Positions 40,354 to 53,687 of a stretch of 64,000 bases of DNA are shown here, piece after piece. How positions within the stretch are numbered: the first letter of the stretch is position 1; each line of letters opens with the position of its first letter. The DNA is taken from assembly GCA_022885665.1 (NCBI GenBank), contig JAGQDJ010000075.1, forward strand, positions 372,001 through 436,000, given 5' to 3'. The notes beneath the pieces are model-generated. The model saw only the letters and a program-made list of their open reading frames with translations. It had not been told where the DNA came from and ran no database searches. Made by a program: the position numbers and the translations under genes. The DNA is from Triops longicaudatus. Taxonomy: Eukaryota; Arthropoda; Branchiopoda; Notostraca; Triopsidae.

Positions 40354-43300
40354 GGAATAGCGGAAAGCTTCATAGAAGCGAGAGAAAAGTAAGGGCCATT
40401 TCAATTTGGCATAGTTGACTATATCTTCTTTAACGCGGTTTGTGGGAACGCGATCCTTGACGTAGTAACTCTATACAAGATAAAATTAATAAGATTTTTT
40501 CCATTTAGGTTTAATTTCGCAAAGAGAAATGTTAAACTTGGCTTAAATGTTTCCTTTAAAAGTTCTTACACAGGCAAAATCTCACAAGTAAAGAAAATTC
40601 ATGAAGCAAAACGCCTAAATGTTACCTTCAACCGTCTATAAAGTGAATGAAAAATACTAAAGATAATCCAAGTTACTTTTTTAAAGGCTTGAGCCACAAG
40701 TACTGCCCAGCGATCGAGTGCCTTATCGCTTGCAGTAAGGCAGTAATCAGGGATATAATTAGGCAGTAGGGTCATCAACCGCTCACTATTCCAGTCTGTT
40801 CCGTATTCAATATAATACTGTTGGGCAGCTATCATTGCCAAATCATCTTCCTTATCGCAACGATATTCGCCAAACTTTACTCCCCTCACCACCTGTGGAA
40901 AAAGCACACAAAACTCCTGATTAGCAAAAGAGACAAAGTTATATCTATCGCAAACGCATCGAACAATGCATTATCCATGTGCATACAAAATACTTGAGAT
41001 AAAGTAATTCATTGTTCTTTATCTTAAGTCGTTTCCTTTGCCTGATTATCGTGTTTCAAATATGTGAACTAACGCACGAAAATTGCAAAGAAAATGAACA
41101 AGTCAAAAGTGCCTATTTTTGGCACGCGAAAGGTGTTTAAATGTTTTCCTAATTGGAAGTTTCACGCATAATTAGGAGACGAATTTCATAAGAAATTACG
41201 ACAAGAATTAAAGAATAGTCCTCGAATTTACTTGTTGATATATTAAATTAGTGGCTACGCCGTCTTCCATAGGGTCATGCCACGGTGCGAAAATTTCTTT
41301 GCGGAAGAAAAGACGCCAAGGCGCATTTCTTTCTTGAGCTCCTTGTTCTTTGGCGTACTGCTCGCACTGTGAAATGGCGTCCATCACATGATCTCCACCG
41401 CTTCCTAACGAAGACACCTAGATTCCACAGACAATTTCGATTAGCCTCAATATTTTTCCACAGAGCTGCATTAACTTACCTTGTCGAATAAGGCAATGTA
41501 CAATGAAAATCCAAACTGGTCATTTAATCCAATTTTGTCCGACAGTTGATTACATAATTCCCGAGCTGTAGTGGCGGAATCTGCTAACAAAGTTTTGGTG
41601 TTCCCATCCATGAACGTAATCGGCAACATCAGAGGCTTCTTCGACTTCGTTGCCTAAAAGTAGTTAAAACAAATTTCTCGATCATCTTGCTTAAGTGCAG
41701 AAATTTGGTGAAGTGAAAATTGAAAAATAAGAAAAAAAAAATGTTAATGATAACATATAGACACCTGAAGTTCCAGCCAACTGGGTGGTTGGTTACGCGT
41801 TCCATTATTGAAGGTTCGCTTCAAGCGCTCTTCACAGTACGGCGCATAGCCGGGCGGCCCGTCGCGAATAAAAGAACGCAAATATTTAACGAATTTGTCA
41901 GACGGTGCAAAACAACCCACACAGAGGGACAAAAGGATCCATCCACGTGCATGTGATGACTTCGAAGGATTGTTGGTTAACTGCTTGCAAATTTGGCTGT
42001 AAATTTCATCTCTGGAAGACAGAAAAGCAACAACATGTAATAAATTTTGTCTAACATTCCGTTTCATGATGTCAAAAGTCATTTAAAGAAATCCTACAGA
42101 ACTAGCAGCAGAGAACAACGAAAGAAAGAAAAAAAAAAAATTACCGCAGTTCAGCCCGTAAAATGCCATGACCAATGATGAAATGTAATTTCTCCAAATT
42201 GGAAGTAGGGCGTGACTCAAGCCAAGAATCGTAGCTTTCTGTGGTATACTCATCTTCCTGCAGTTTGCGTCTTACGTCATCACCCAATTTATTCTTCCGT
42301 TTCAAAGTTAAAGACACCAATTTGTGTCTAATTGAGCGCTGTTTGCCGGAAATTCCTTTATATGCTTCCTGAGTAAGTGTAATTTAAAAAAAAAAAAAAA
42401 ATTATATCCATCTCATGGACATTGCACGATAAGAAAAATGCAGACTTACGGCTTCCATGCCCATAATTTGAGCTTCCTGAAAATCTTTGGTGCGGATAAA
42501 ATTGCGACCCAAAGTTGCCGATACTTTCGACATGACAGATGTATTGTCTCTATCAACTGTGTTATACTTCGGCTCGGGCAAATCACCCATAAACCTTAAT
42601 ATCGTAATCCATAATGCCAAGGCAGCCTAAAAAGATAAAAACTTGTGAAAAGAATCAGAAGGCCAAACGAAGAAAAATACCAGCTGGTCGCCTTGGGTTT
42701 GGAGGGGTAAAAGCGAAGTCTTCAACGGTTTCCGCGAATACTGGTGACTGACATTTCCCTGGAAGTACGTTACCGCAAATTTCTGGAATTTGTATTCACT
42801 TAAATCTTCACCATCTTCATCTTTAACAGTAGGAAGGGCGGTTAGCATCTCGTGATGGTCATCCTTGGGCGCGGGCAAATCCTAAAATTGCACATTACAT
42901 TACAGTGCGACTAACGTAACATGTAAATAGCTCGTGAACAGACCAAACTAGTGTAAATAAATTTCAACTGACAAATAAATTGGCATTTCAGAGATCATTT
43001 TTCAACTTATTTGCACCCACAGACTTCTTTTTCACCGATGACGATGATTACTTTGGGTCCCTCTGTTCCATTTGTTTTTTCGAATCGGAATTTAAAGTTC
43101 GATTATTTCTAATAAGTCAACCTGCGACCTCAAGTTAATTACTAAAAGGGCACAATGTTGGCTATTTCCATTTTCACTTTCTTCCATTGTTTATACTCCT
43201 GGTTTCCTTATCCTTCAGGTCTCAGAATATCACTATTGAGTATTTTTTCACACACGCAAGTCAGGAACACAAAAAGAATTGTAATTTAAGAATTGTGACG

Positions 43301-46300
43301 AGTAGGAGAAACTAGACATTTCTTGCAAAATACGGAAAGATAAACGGATTATGATAAATTTTTTCATGTTCGAAAGCGGACACAACACTGATCGAAAAAT
43401 TGCGCTACGCCACCAGGGCGCGGGTTTTGACGCAACACTGAATGGTGTTCATTTTGCAAGGATTCGTTCGATATTCGTACAGTTACAAACTACATTATTT
43501 TGCTACATTCTGCCTTATCTTCGCACTTTAACATTTTAAGGTCAGTTCGCTTACTTGCTTTTTATTGGGTAAATAAGGCTACTTGGGACTAAGAAAAGCG
43601 CTAAGTGCCACAAGGAGCCCACCTCGGCAGGTAACATTAGCTGAGTCGGACTGTTTGTGGCACTTTGCGCTCTGTGAGCCCTATCTCTATTCCTTACGAA
43701 TGCTAATTCCTCCATAAGTGCCAATATTCTTTATTAAATACCTTCAGCTGAAACTGTTATTTTTTTTTGCCGTTTTATGGAACATCGTGATCTACTCCAG
43801 ATACCAGAAAAGATATTTCGGTAAGTTCACGGCCCCCAGCGACCGTTTACAAACCCTTCTTCGTCCCAAGGGAAGACTTCTGAGAGATAAGGAAGCCTGT
43901 TCTAAAAAGAACATGGGAAATTTTTGCTTATGTCAAAAGAAACCTTTCCGTAAGTGTTATAGTTCCTATTCATCAGCCCTAGGTTTGGTATCCTTATTAA
44001 TGGTGTACCGAAATAGCATTTTTTTCAAAGCAAAATCTCAAATAAACAACAGCAAAAGGAACTGTATATTTATCTTGAATACCTATATTTTTTTCTGTAC
44101 AAAACAGGGAATTAGGTTTTGTTATTAAAAAACTTACGCGAAAGGCGGCCGGGCCAGGGGCATCACTCCCATTATCAGGGAAGAAATCAAACATGGCATC
44201 TACTAATTTGCTATCATCCACCGGTTCATCTGCTTTCAGTTCCGCTTCCTTAATGACGCGTTTCTTCTGTTCAACCATGAGTCGATCAGCCATCAGAACG
44301 TCCTTTTCCATACGTTCCATTTCCAACAAACGTTCCCGATAGTGCTGTTCCGCTATCTCTCGGTACCGTTTATTTCCTGCCTTCTTTAATTCCCGCTCCT
44401 CTTGTTCTCTAAGCCTTAGAGCTTCTACACGGTGCCGGTATTCATACTAAATCAAACAAACCGTTTTCGTAGGAATTGCTCTTTACTGCTAAGGCGTTTT
44501 AAAAACTTAATTACTTTCATTTTCTTGTAACGCCTACGCGCGATCATTCCCCGCACATGTGCTTGAAGCGTAGTCGCTGCCCAAATTTTGCGATGGTAAT
44601 TGCGCCTAATTAAGTAGCCTCGACAACGAGCCTATAAGACATAAAAAAACAGAGAAGTAAAGTAAAAGAAAAAACATTTTTGAAAAATTTAACGTTTTGA
44701 ATATAGCGTAACACCTCTAGCATTAGTTAAAAACTGAACAGAGGTTTACGGTGCTGTATAGTACCTGAAGATGGACCACATGCCCGCGTAGATGTCGGAA
44801 ACGGTGCGACAGAATCCGGGAACGAATCAATGCTTGAAGACGCATATAACCCACACGCATTTGAGCATAGCGACGTTTTTGCGCGTATCCTCGCCACTGT
44901 TTCTGAATAGTAATAGCTGCGGCACGCATACGCAAAAAGCGACGACGGTAGTACCAGCCGCGAACGCAACGCTGTATGATCACAATCTTTTTCGTCAGAA
45001 CACGGTCCCTTTCTTGTTCCAAATACAAGTCTTGCGCGTCCTTCAAGAAAACTTTTGTTTTCCCAAGTTGGTAGTCCGAGTTGCCCAGTACGGCCATACA
45101 GATTTTACCGGCTGCTTGCCTGCATTCCGTCTGGTGAGCGAATTTAGAATTAAGTATCGGCTTTCAATTGTTGTCCACAAGTTCTCATGGCGTAATTCAT
45201 TAAAAACCTATTCACCTTGTGCGCTGGCGGACAACCAGGGATCAAAAACCTGTACCGGTCCACGAATTCCCGGAACGTGTGGCGGATCGGGTACCCTGCT
45301 CGTCGAATTCGGATAGTTTCCATCATTCCTGAGTAGCGCAGTTGGCGGCAGCATAATTGTCGGTCAAACAGCTAAATTCGCCAAGTGAGAAAATCATAAA
45401 TAATTTTTTACGTAATTAATCGACATGTAAAATTGAAGCTAATGCAACATTTGCGAACTGATTCAGAAGTTTTACTTTCGGTTTCTTGAATTCATTGGGT
45501 TTGATGCAACGAACGAAGAAAGGCTGACAGGCGCTTAACGTTTTCATGAGTGAATCCAATGATTTTTTGAACTGTGTAGATAAAGTAGGAGCACGTTTGC
45601 GCGTTTCTGCACCCATGGCTATGTCTTCCGCAAAGAGCACGCGTAAGAACTTGTTAGTGCAGATGTGAACGAGCTGCATTAGATCTGCACTGAAAGTATC
45701 ACGATTCTTTTCCAAGAAACCTGGGAAGATTAATACATTAGGATAATATTTAAAACTTTGCGCTTTGCGAATAAATAATAATAATAAACCTAAAATAATA
45801 CAAGGAAAAAGAATTGCTAACCTCGAGCGTCGTAGACCACGACACCGGCAAAATGGTTAAAACCAAAGGCTGCATGAATATCTGAACGGGGCTTGACGTA
45901 GTTTCGATTGGTGCCATGGGATTTGTTTAGTTTGGCCAACATGGTTTGATCCGTTCCCTAAATTAGAAATATAACATATTTTATAACAAGGACTTACTGT
46001 TTCTCACTCGCTGTTTAAATGCTTCATCAAAATTTAGTTAGCAGATTTAATACAACGAATTTCTTGGTGTTAGCTTTCGAAAAGTTTCGCAGTATTTCCT
46101 GAAGCGTATTATTTCAATTTGTAAATAACGTTCTAATATGAATAGGTCGGTACTTAAGAACTTGGAATTAATTCTGCCACTCTTATGCTTTTTATCAGAT
46201 TAAACCTTTTAAATTACTTTGGGATTATGAGATTAGATAATAAGGTTTGAATTACTTTGGGGAACTTGGATTCCTCGTCGACCAATGCCATGATATTCAT

Positions 46301-49300
46301 AGGTCGTACTGCAATTAAATCTAAGGCTTCTTGATTATCGACAAACTCGATATGTTGCCAATTAATGGCTTCTTGATTGTACTCTTCTTGTTCGAGTTTG
46401 AAGATGTGTCGTACGAAGAACTGCTGCAGGTTTTCGTTGGCATAATTGATGCAAAATTGCTCAAAACTAAATGAATACAACTTAGTTGTCTCCGAGTTAA
46501 ACCGGTAATTTTACCTGTTGATATTAAAATTTTCAAAGCCGAAAATATCCAAAACTCCGATATGACACGGCTGGGATTTGGAAGGCGTGTGAATAGCTTC
46601 GTTGACCTTCCTAACGATCCAAACGAAGAGTCGTCCATAGATTCCTTTTGCAAACGCATCTCTGACATCGATAGCTTGTTCTTTTGGTAGTTTCGAAGTC
46701 TTAAAACAAATGAAGTCGAATATGATTAACTCAAAGTAATTCTTTCGACTCTCTGAGACATTCACAACGTTCTTTAGAGCGCTTTTTTATAATGAAATAA
46801 AGATTCAAAATAATGTTAGTTAGCTTAAAATATTTTTGATTGAAAATGAGAAATTGAACTCGAAATGCAGGAAATATAAAAATGGACATACGACAGTGTC
46901 GCCTTGGGCGAAAATGGTTTTCATGGTCAAAGCTTCAATCAACGCTTTCTTTTCAACGCCCAACAGCTTCGAAACCCTCTCTGCGTTGGCGGGGTCAGGT
47001 ATTTCCGAGGCGTCCATATTGTTAATGACAACTCCTTTGAAAGAAATGTTGCCCATGTGCAACAAAGCGGCCAAGATCTGCATCACTTCCCAGATATCGG
47101 AGTCAGTAAACATGAGCACTTTCATGGCTGAACGGATATCGGCAAACTCTGCTGCGTCATCGCGTCCTTCACACACTGTACTTCCGCCCTACACGAAAAG
47201 TCCACAATTTTTAAACAAAACTTAATTTTTCAGCAGGTTATTCACAATGCGCATCTGTAATCTTCGTGCCTCAACTCACAAGACGGCAAATCAATAAGCA
47301 GGTTAGACATTAAAATATTCTGAAAAGTTTGGGAGAAATAAAATACATGTGCTAATGTTAGGTTAGGGTGAGATTATACCGTCCAATAAGTTTTGACTCG
47401 AGGTGTCCTTTTGTATTACGTACCCCGATCAAGTATTTGTATTTATTAGCGTCGCCGAGTTCAAGTCGGGATCGCTCATCACGGCTCATTCCAGCCAACA
47501 TGCAGTAAAAGATGTGGTAATTTCGTTCGCCGGGACTTTGAGCTACTATACGTGATTTTTCCAACAAATATTGTTCAATATTTGCTCCTTCAATGACACC
47601 ATCTTTTGTAAAGGCGATATCAATATACTTTCCGAAACGAGACGAGTTATCGTTCCTGATTGTCTTCGCGTTTCCAAAAGCTTCCGTACACAAAGGAAGC
47701 CAAACAGAGGAAAAACAGCAAAGAAAGGTATTATTAATGTCAAGGGCATTTAGGATATTATCTTATACGGAAAATACCTTCAAGAATCGGGTTCGCTTCT
47801 AAGATTTGCTGCTCGATCCAAGAATGTTTACCACTGGTTGCCGCCAAATACTGCAGAATCAGCTTTGTGCTTTCTGTTTTACCCGCGCCAGACTCTCCAC
47901 TAACGAAACGCAGAAAGTTATATATTACAGCGGAGCGAAAAACATTAGTAGTACAAATAATACAAAAAAGTAATACAAAAGTAATAAAACGCATTAAAAA
48001 GAATGGAATAAAATAAATTAAAGTTTACCTGATGACGATACATTGGTCTTGTCCGTATCGTTTCATTTGCGTGTAGCAGTTGTCCCCGATGGCAAAAATA
48101 TGCGGTGGTAGCTCTCCAATTTTCTTATCCTTGTACAATTTGATTTGGTCGCTCGTATAAATCGGCAAAATTTGATACGGATTCACTGCTACGAGAATGG
48201 AACCCGTGTACGTCTAGACACCCCAAAAAGATAGGAATTATAGAAAAATGCAGTTCGTGACCGTTTATTGTTACAGAGACTTACGTAGATGATGTTTTCG
48301 TTATACCGGATATGTAAATTCCGTAAAATGCCCGCTTCGTGCAAATCCCCTAAGGAAATCATATCTTCTACGCCATGCACCGATGTTGGGTGCATGGCTT
48401 TGATTCTTCTCTCCGGAGTCAGCCATTCTTCCTACGAATATCAAGGACGGTGTATGGAATTAAATAAATAAAAACACAGGTGTGTGGCAGAAAAATACAT
48501 TATAAATAAATCACAATTTCAATATGCGCAAACTTTAGAGACCCTAACTGGAAATTAAACTCCGAGAAAGACTTAAAAAAGACAGAAAAAATTGAGTTTC
48601 ATATTTTCTTCCAATAGGCTGGAATACAGTTTGAATATATATATTTGAAACAAAATTCTGGAGAGTAAAGAAAAAGATCAGTTAAGAAAAAGTAACTGGA
48701 AATTAAACTCCGAGAAAGACTACAGTTTGAATATATATAGGCCTATTTGAAACAAAATTCTGGAGAGTATAGAAAAGGATCGGTTAAGAAAGAGTAAGAA
48801 GAAAGAATTATACGGCTAGTGTAACAGTAGTTCGTTATTTTGGCTTCCATGGCAAGCTTTCTACTCCCTGCTTAGCTTTAATGGGTTGGTCCAAATAACC
48901 TGAGACAACAGACGGGCGATCGAACAAGCCTTACTACTTGAATCTGTCCACAACTTAAGATAAATGTAGGTAAAGTCGAAACTTCAACGTTTGTAGCTTT
49001 TTAAAGAAGAAATACAGTGACCAATCTTAACTGAAATGGCAAAACGATAAAAGGAAGCTTAAAGTAGTGGACGAGGATAAAGGCGATTACGTTATCAATG
49101 TTTTTCCTCCTTTTTTGTTTCTTTGATTTCCTTCACATACCTTGTTATCGTCGTTGCGGACTTGGATTTTGCGTCCTTCGGCCGAAATTACTCGGGCTCC
49201 AATGGCGACATCGAATTCCCCTTTGGTAGCTGGCTCAATCCAAATGTAGTCGCCCTAAATACATCAGAATGCGTATTATCCTTTTTCAAATTCACCAGTA

Positions 49301-50178
49301 TTTTTTTGCAACAAAACTGTGTAGTTTTCGCAGTTTTGACAGCACTCGGCCGACGAAGGGAGTTTACTTTATTTTATTTTTTAAAAAATCCGTGTTTCCA
49401 CACAAAAGCAAGGACTTTTCAAGAGCACGCAGGTTTTGGTTAAGAAAGCAGAAACATTCACAGGGAAATTCTGAAAACTCACAACTAAAACGAGGTGATT
49501 CGACGACGTTTGTTTTAAAAAAGTTTTCTTGGTTTTCTCCCCAGAAACCATTTCTTTTGCTAACTGCACTACTCTTCCCAAGAAGAGAAGAATTTAATAC
49601 TGTTCTCACAGTTTCGATTGCCTTGTTGAAACGACTGTTCGCACTTCTCACAGACGGAATTGCCGAACGAATCGGACGACCAGCGCCCTCCGAACTAAAA
49701 ATTCTGTAATCTTAATCATGCAAGCTCATAGATTGCGGACAATCTTATCTCTTTAAGAACCGCCCACCAGGTGTTACGTAAAGGGAAAAAGTAGTCCTGC
49801 TTGATTAAATCAAAAACTATTAATTTCTATATATCAAGTGCTTCGTAAAAACCAAGACTTCCCTAGTTAAAACTTTGAAATTTGACAGAATCGTTGTTAA
49901 GCGCACATGTGTTCAAAACATAACAATGGAATGCTCGCTTTCCGTACATTCCTTTTAAAGCCTCTTCAAAATATTTCCTATATGGATTCTTTTTATAGCG
50001 AGATAAATGACTAGCAATTGAATAAGAAATTATGCCGTTTCTAAACGTCCTAAAACTTTCGGACATAGATCAAGCAGAGCTTTGTGAACTGAACATAAAC
50101 ACTTGACGGTTCATTCCCTCGCAGGCCAAATTTACAAAACTCACTCCATCTGTGTCGGCAAACCCTAGCTAGCTTATT

Positions 50179-50223
<45 letters not shown>

Positions 50224-50930
50224 TGCACGTCCTAAACGGAGCTATTTAACTCATTTTCGGTAAAACCAGACACAATGGGCCAATTGGCTTTTATCTATGA
50301 CGTTAATAGCTAGTGGGTGTAACTTAATCGCCATATTGAGACCAGTAAAGAGCAAGTACTCAGGCTGGTGTTAAACTAACTAAAAGTGAAGAAAAAGACA
50401 AATTTGGTTCTAGTGTTGGTTCGACCGTGGTACGAATTGAGGTGAGTTTCTGCTGTAGACCAGCATACCGTCCTACTGTCTTGGCAGGACAGCGAATGTT
50501 TTTAGGAGAAGTACCGTTTAACGATGGCATACTGGGGTGACCGGTACCCCCCGATGCCATCGAACACATGGTATACCAAATATTTTCTCCGTTTTTATTT
50601 AGTCCTTTTGTGGTCAAATTCTTTAGGTTGTCTTCCAACAATGGAGAACACTGATATTAGAATGGAGAGAATAGCCTTTTACTCTATGCCACTCTCAGTC
50701 AGCGAATACCCAAGAGAAACACAGTTGACATATCCGAGAGGCACAGGACATCCGGTCAGAAAAATTAAAAGGCGTGGTTTTATGTCTCCTGTTCGGAAGT
50801 ACTACGCTCCTTTAGGGATCACATCCGGTAAAGTTTGTTACAGCTTCCCATCGAAAGTAAATATTACGCATAGGTTAGTTGGAATGGGAATTGCCTAACT
50901 TGGCGAACTTACCCTCGTTACGATGACCAT
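34491..50930 (-). CDS. MYO7A: Myosin VIIa (crinkled orthologue), complete, 35 exons
   Basis: Actin motor of sensory-cell and bristle protrusions. Coding exons in gene order: 50913-50930, 49141-49254, 48285-48431, 48029-48213, 47778-47899, 47424-47680, 46892-47188, 46515-46699, 46256-46466, 45822-45957, 45476-45720, 45216-45371, 44765-45130, 44515-44631, 44138-44446, 42681-42881, 42450-42626, 42145-42368, 41765-42011, 41480-41653, 41232-41417, 40677-40892, 40353-40470, 40126-40252, 39641-39810, 39385-39575, 37759-37877, 37180-37438, 36868-37005, 36142-36324, 35871-36072, 35534-35662, 35155-35349, 34807-34976, 34491-34694. Phases agree throughout, giving 2164 residues (fly about 2167, human 2215). 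The motor has P-loop GESGAGKT (156-163), switch I NDNSSRFG and switch II DIFGFE (431-436). Five IQ motifs span about 740-850, followed by a charged single helix to about 925. Then come MyTH4-FERM, SH3 (about 1569-1632) and a second MyTH4-FERM. The start MVI plus GDYIW matches the family. No lesion was found. Confidence 0.97.
38624..38644 (-). other. Possible 21-nt microexon in myosin VIIa intron 26
   Basis: In the 1.5-kb intron between the SH3 exon (39385-39575) and exon 37759-37877, a GC-rich pocket contains ATTCAG, 21 nt without a stop (VFSCLDQ), then GTAACC. The flanking exons meet in phase 0, so inclusion would keep the frame. The pocket may equally be non-coding; there is no homology support. 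Confidence 0.15.
40307..40350. repeat. 44-bp T homopolymer (A-run in the sense of MYO7A) at a splice donor
   Basis: An uninterrupted run of 44 T on the + strand. On the myosin strand the intron starts GTAAAA..., so the A-run begins at intron position 3 and fills almost half of the 100-nt intron 40253-40352. The flanking exons are intact. Confidence 0.95.
43597..43671. repeat. 17-bp inverted repeat with 41-nt loop in MYO7A intron 15
   Basis: AGCGCTAAGTGCCACAA (43597-43613) faces TTGTGGCACTTTGCGCT (43655-43671); the arms pair over 17 bp with one mismatch. The loop is richer in GC than the surrounding 1.26-kb intron. It could be a miniature transposon core or a structured RNA element. No target-site duplication was identified. 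Confidence 0.65.
48545..48798. repeat. Imperfect tandem duplication in MYO7A intron 2
   Basis: The segment 48545-48692 is repeated at 48693-48798. The second copy lacks about 52 nt (equivalent to 48574-48625) and differs at a few positions, for example an added GGCCTA in the ATATATA run. The repeat lies between exons 48285-48431 and 49141-49254 and touches no splice site. Confidence 0.85.
50183..50219. repeat. 37-bp A homopolymer in MYO7A intron 1
   Basis: An uninterrupted run of 37 A on the + strand inside the 1.66-kb first intron. The 7-mer ATCTGTG occurs just upstream (50148-50154) and again across the end of the run (50219-50225). This could be the duplication left by a tiny poly(A)-tailed retroposed fragment, or chance. 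Confidence 0.9.
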
Positions 50931-53654
50931 GGTGATTCATTTAGGTTACCCAAACGGATTTTTTTTTTCGTAACTGAAGAAACGAGCTTGTGGATTTGGC
51001 TTCGACAGGAATTCTGGCGTATTCTGAAAAATAAATCCAAATGAACAGGTGTTATTCAAACCAAGCGCAGCCCAACAGACAGTTTACTGTTATGCAGATC
51101 CACACGAGTGGATGGCTCTTCACTGGATGACTCAATAACTTCTTTTTATCTTTATTCCTTTTTTCTGAAGTGACCATAGGACTAGCAATGACAACAAAAC
51201 GGCTGAATCAGATGTCAAGCCTGCTTGGGAGACTTTTAAGGGACAACCGGTTGACCGTATTTATCTTTAATCGACTAACATCTTAAGTAACGGACCCTTC
51301 AAGCCAATTCTAAGGTTAATATTATCGAATACAGCTTTAATGTCAGTATCCATATAGAAATTAAACCGTTGCTTCCAACGTATGCAGAGGCGTTTCACGT
51401 TCTGGGCTATCTTATACCGTTTTCTACTCTTAAGTTATCTTTCGCTGACCTTTCATTCTGTCGCACACCTACTCCTATTCCCACGCGAGTTTCCCAAGGA
51501 AAAAGGTTACACTTTTACTCTTAGCGAGCTGCTTACACGAGCAAAAGGTAGGAGGACAAAGACGAAAGTATTGTACAATAAATCCACGACAATGTGTGAC
51601 CCATTAACGCTGATATCTTTTGTCCCCAGTTTTACGAGTTTCGCTTACAATTTAAACTGAGCTAAATTGACTACAGTAAATAAACTACAAATTGACTACA
51701 GTAAATTTTGACCTATCGAACCTCCTTCAACAGGCAAGCTACTAAAGAAACCCGCTCACGCAGTGATAATGGGTTATTTGGCTCGTATGTGAAGCTAAAT
51801 TATCATGTGCACCTGAATTTGACACACGGACAAGTATAAAAAAGCTACATGTAAAATGACTTCAAGTTCTATTTTAGTCTTACTATTCTCGATTAACCTG
51901 TTTTGATATAGGAAGCTCCACAAAAGGATCACCCGTAAAGGTTAATGAACTTGTCTCTAGAAGAAACCCCTCGTAAGTGCATCAAGCTCCCTCAACACTG
52001 TGAATAAGACTCGAATTTAAGGGTTTTCATGCTAAGCATTTTTGTTGACATGCGATGCCTAAGGAACTTTGAAAAACTGCACGTAACGAAAACCAGGATA
52101 CCGCAGACTTTTTGTCACTTCAATTTTGTCACTCTTGGGTAGACAAAATAATGGAACGATTGTCTCGTTTTTAAACTCATGTCTCACCTTGTAGTCCGTA
52201 TAAATTTTGGCAAATTTAGGTTTGCAAAACTGCTTTTCAGAATGTATACCAGCCGTGCACTTGCGCCTATTGATAGGCAAGGCTATTTTACTTGTTATCG
52301 CATGTCCCTTAGTGAGTCATTCTCAAGATTCAAGTAAAGATTTCCAAATACTTGATTGATGCTGCATGAAAATATAATATTCAAATTTTATTTCCTAGGG
52401 TGTTTTGAAACACTCAGGATATGGTTGGTTTGTGGGCTGAAAATTTTCAGCTACAGTTCAAGCTTGACTGGGAAAACTAGCAACTGTTCAGCTTTTTAAA
52501 AATTCCCGTTCCCTCCAGGATATGTACTGGGACTTTCGTATTTCCTTTCGTAGTCTACAAATACAAACACTGAGCTACACATACCCATGCAGTACGTGAC
52601 CAATACGGGATCTTTGGCCTATAATCTTTTATCGTGAGCACAACATGAGCCACCTTGAAGCCAATTTACATATTTCTCCCTCTCCATGCTTTTGATCGCC
52701 CTCCGTTCCTTCTCGACAAATTAGCCACGGATTCTCATGATTACTAAAGCAGAGCAGTTTTCAAGATATGGAGCTTGATCTTACATTGTCACCATTCTTA
52801 TGAACTTCTTTCTAGGAAGAAGAATAGAAGGAAAAGAAAACGTTAGCTAGCAATCACCCGTTAAAATAACTGTATCTATTCGCATTGTAGACTCCAATAA
52901 CCTAAATAAAAACAATTAAAAATTTATTCTGGATTGTTGTTTAACCTAATCTATTAAAAACTTCGAAGGCTACACCACTCTACTTTTCAATGCTGTGAAA
53001 CGTTCGTGTTTATAATGTGATACTATTTATATAATGAAAAAAATATTAGTTTACTTACAATTAAAAATTCAGGTTTATTATCCTTAACGCAGACAAGTAT
53101 TTTCAAGATAAATTCAGGTTTGCTGGTCAAAGGAAAGGTAAAAAGGATGGATGAGGGGACGGAAATTTGTCTGTAGGCCTACTCCTGCAAATACAAACAC
53201 GTTTAACTTCAAGTACCTTAAATTTCCCCCTAACGTCAAAATGCCATTGTTTTTGTATATGACAATGCCCGGAATTCCTGACCCCACATCACATACAAAA
53301 TTAGCCAAACCGGAAGTGTTTGCTTTGTATCACCAATCAAACTCATTAAAAATTACGCCCTCGCCCTTTCCAAATCTAGGAAACACAATGCGTTCTATTA
53401 ACACTATGCCACACGTAATGAGATAATTAACAATTAAACGCCGAAATTGTGAAAATAGGAAATAATAGAAGGAATGGACACAGGTTTGAAAAAATTACTT
53501 TAATTTACAGATGAAAGCTCCAAAAAACATGTCAATCAAAATCACTAAGTAAGCTTAAATTAGAAATTCTCTACGGACCTAATAACCTGAGAAACCATAT
53601 TCCTGAGATTTCCTTTTGGGCAAGGGAACTTTGGGACAGCAATGGAATTTTCAG

Positions 53655-53656
53655 AA

Positions 53657-53687
<31 letters not shown>
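53655..53687. repeat. (GA)n tract upstream of myosin VIIa
   Basis: A purine-only stretch of mainly GA dinucleotides broken by AAA, about 2.7 kb upstream of the myosin VIIa start codon. Such tracts can bind GAGA-factor-type proteins in arthropods. Function here is not shown. Confidence 0.8.

Noticed and set aside
43718..44128. 136-codon plus-strand frame antisense to myosin VIIa intron 15
   Set aside because: Phe/Lys/Tyr-rich, as expected from AT-rich intron sequence; ends at the exon boundary by chance and has no family match.
44792..45316. 174-codon plus-strand frame across myosin VIIa exons 12-13
   Set aside because: Shadow of the real minus-strand IQ-domain exons, running through their introns on the opposite strand.
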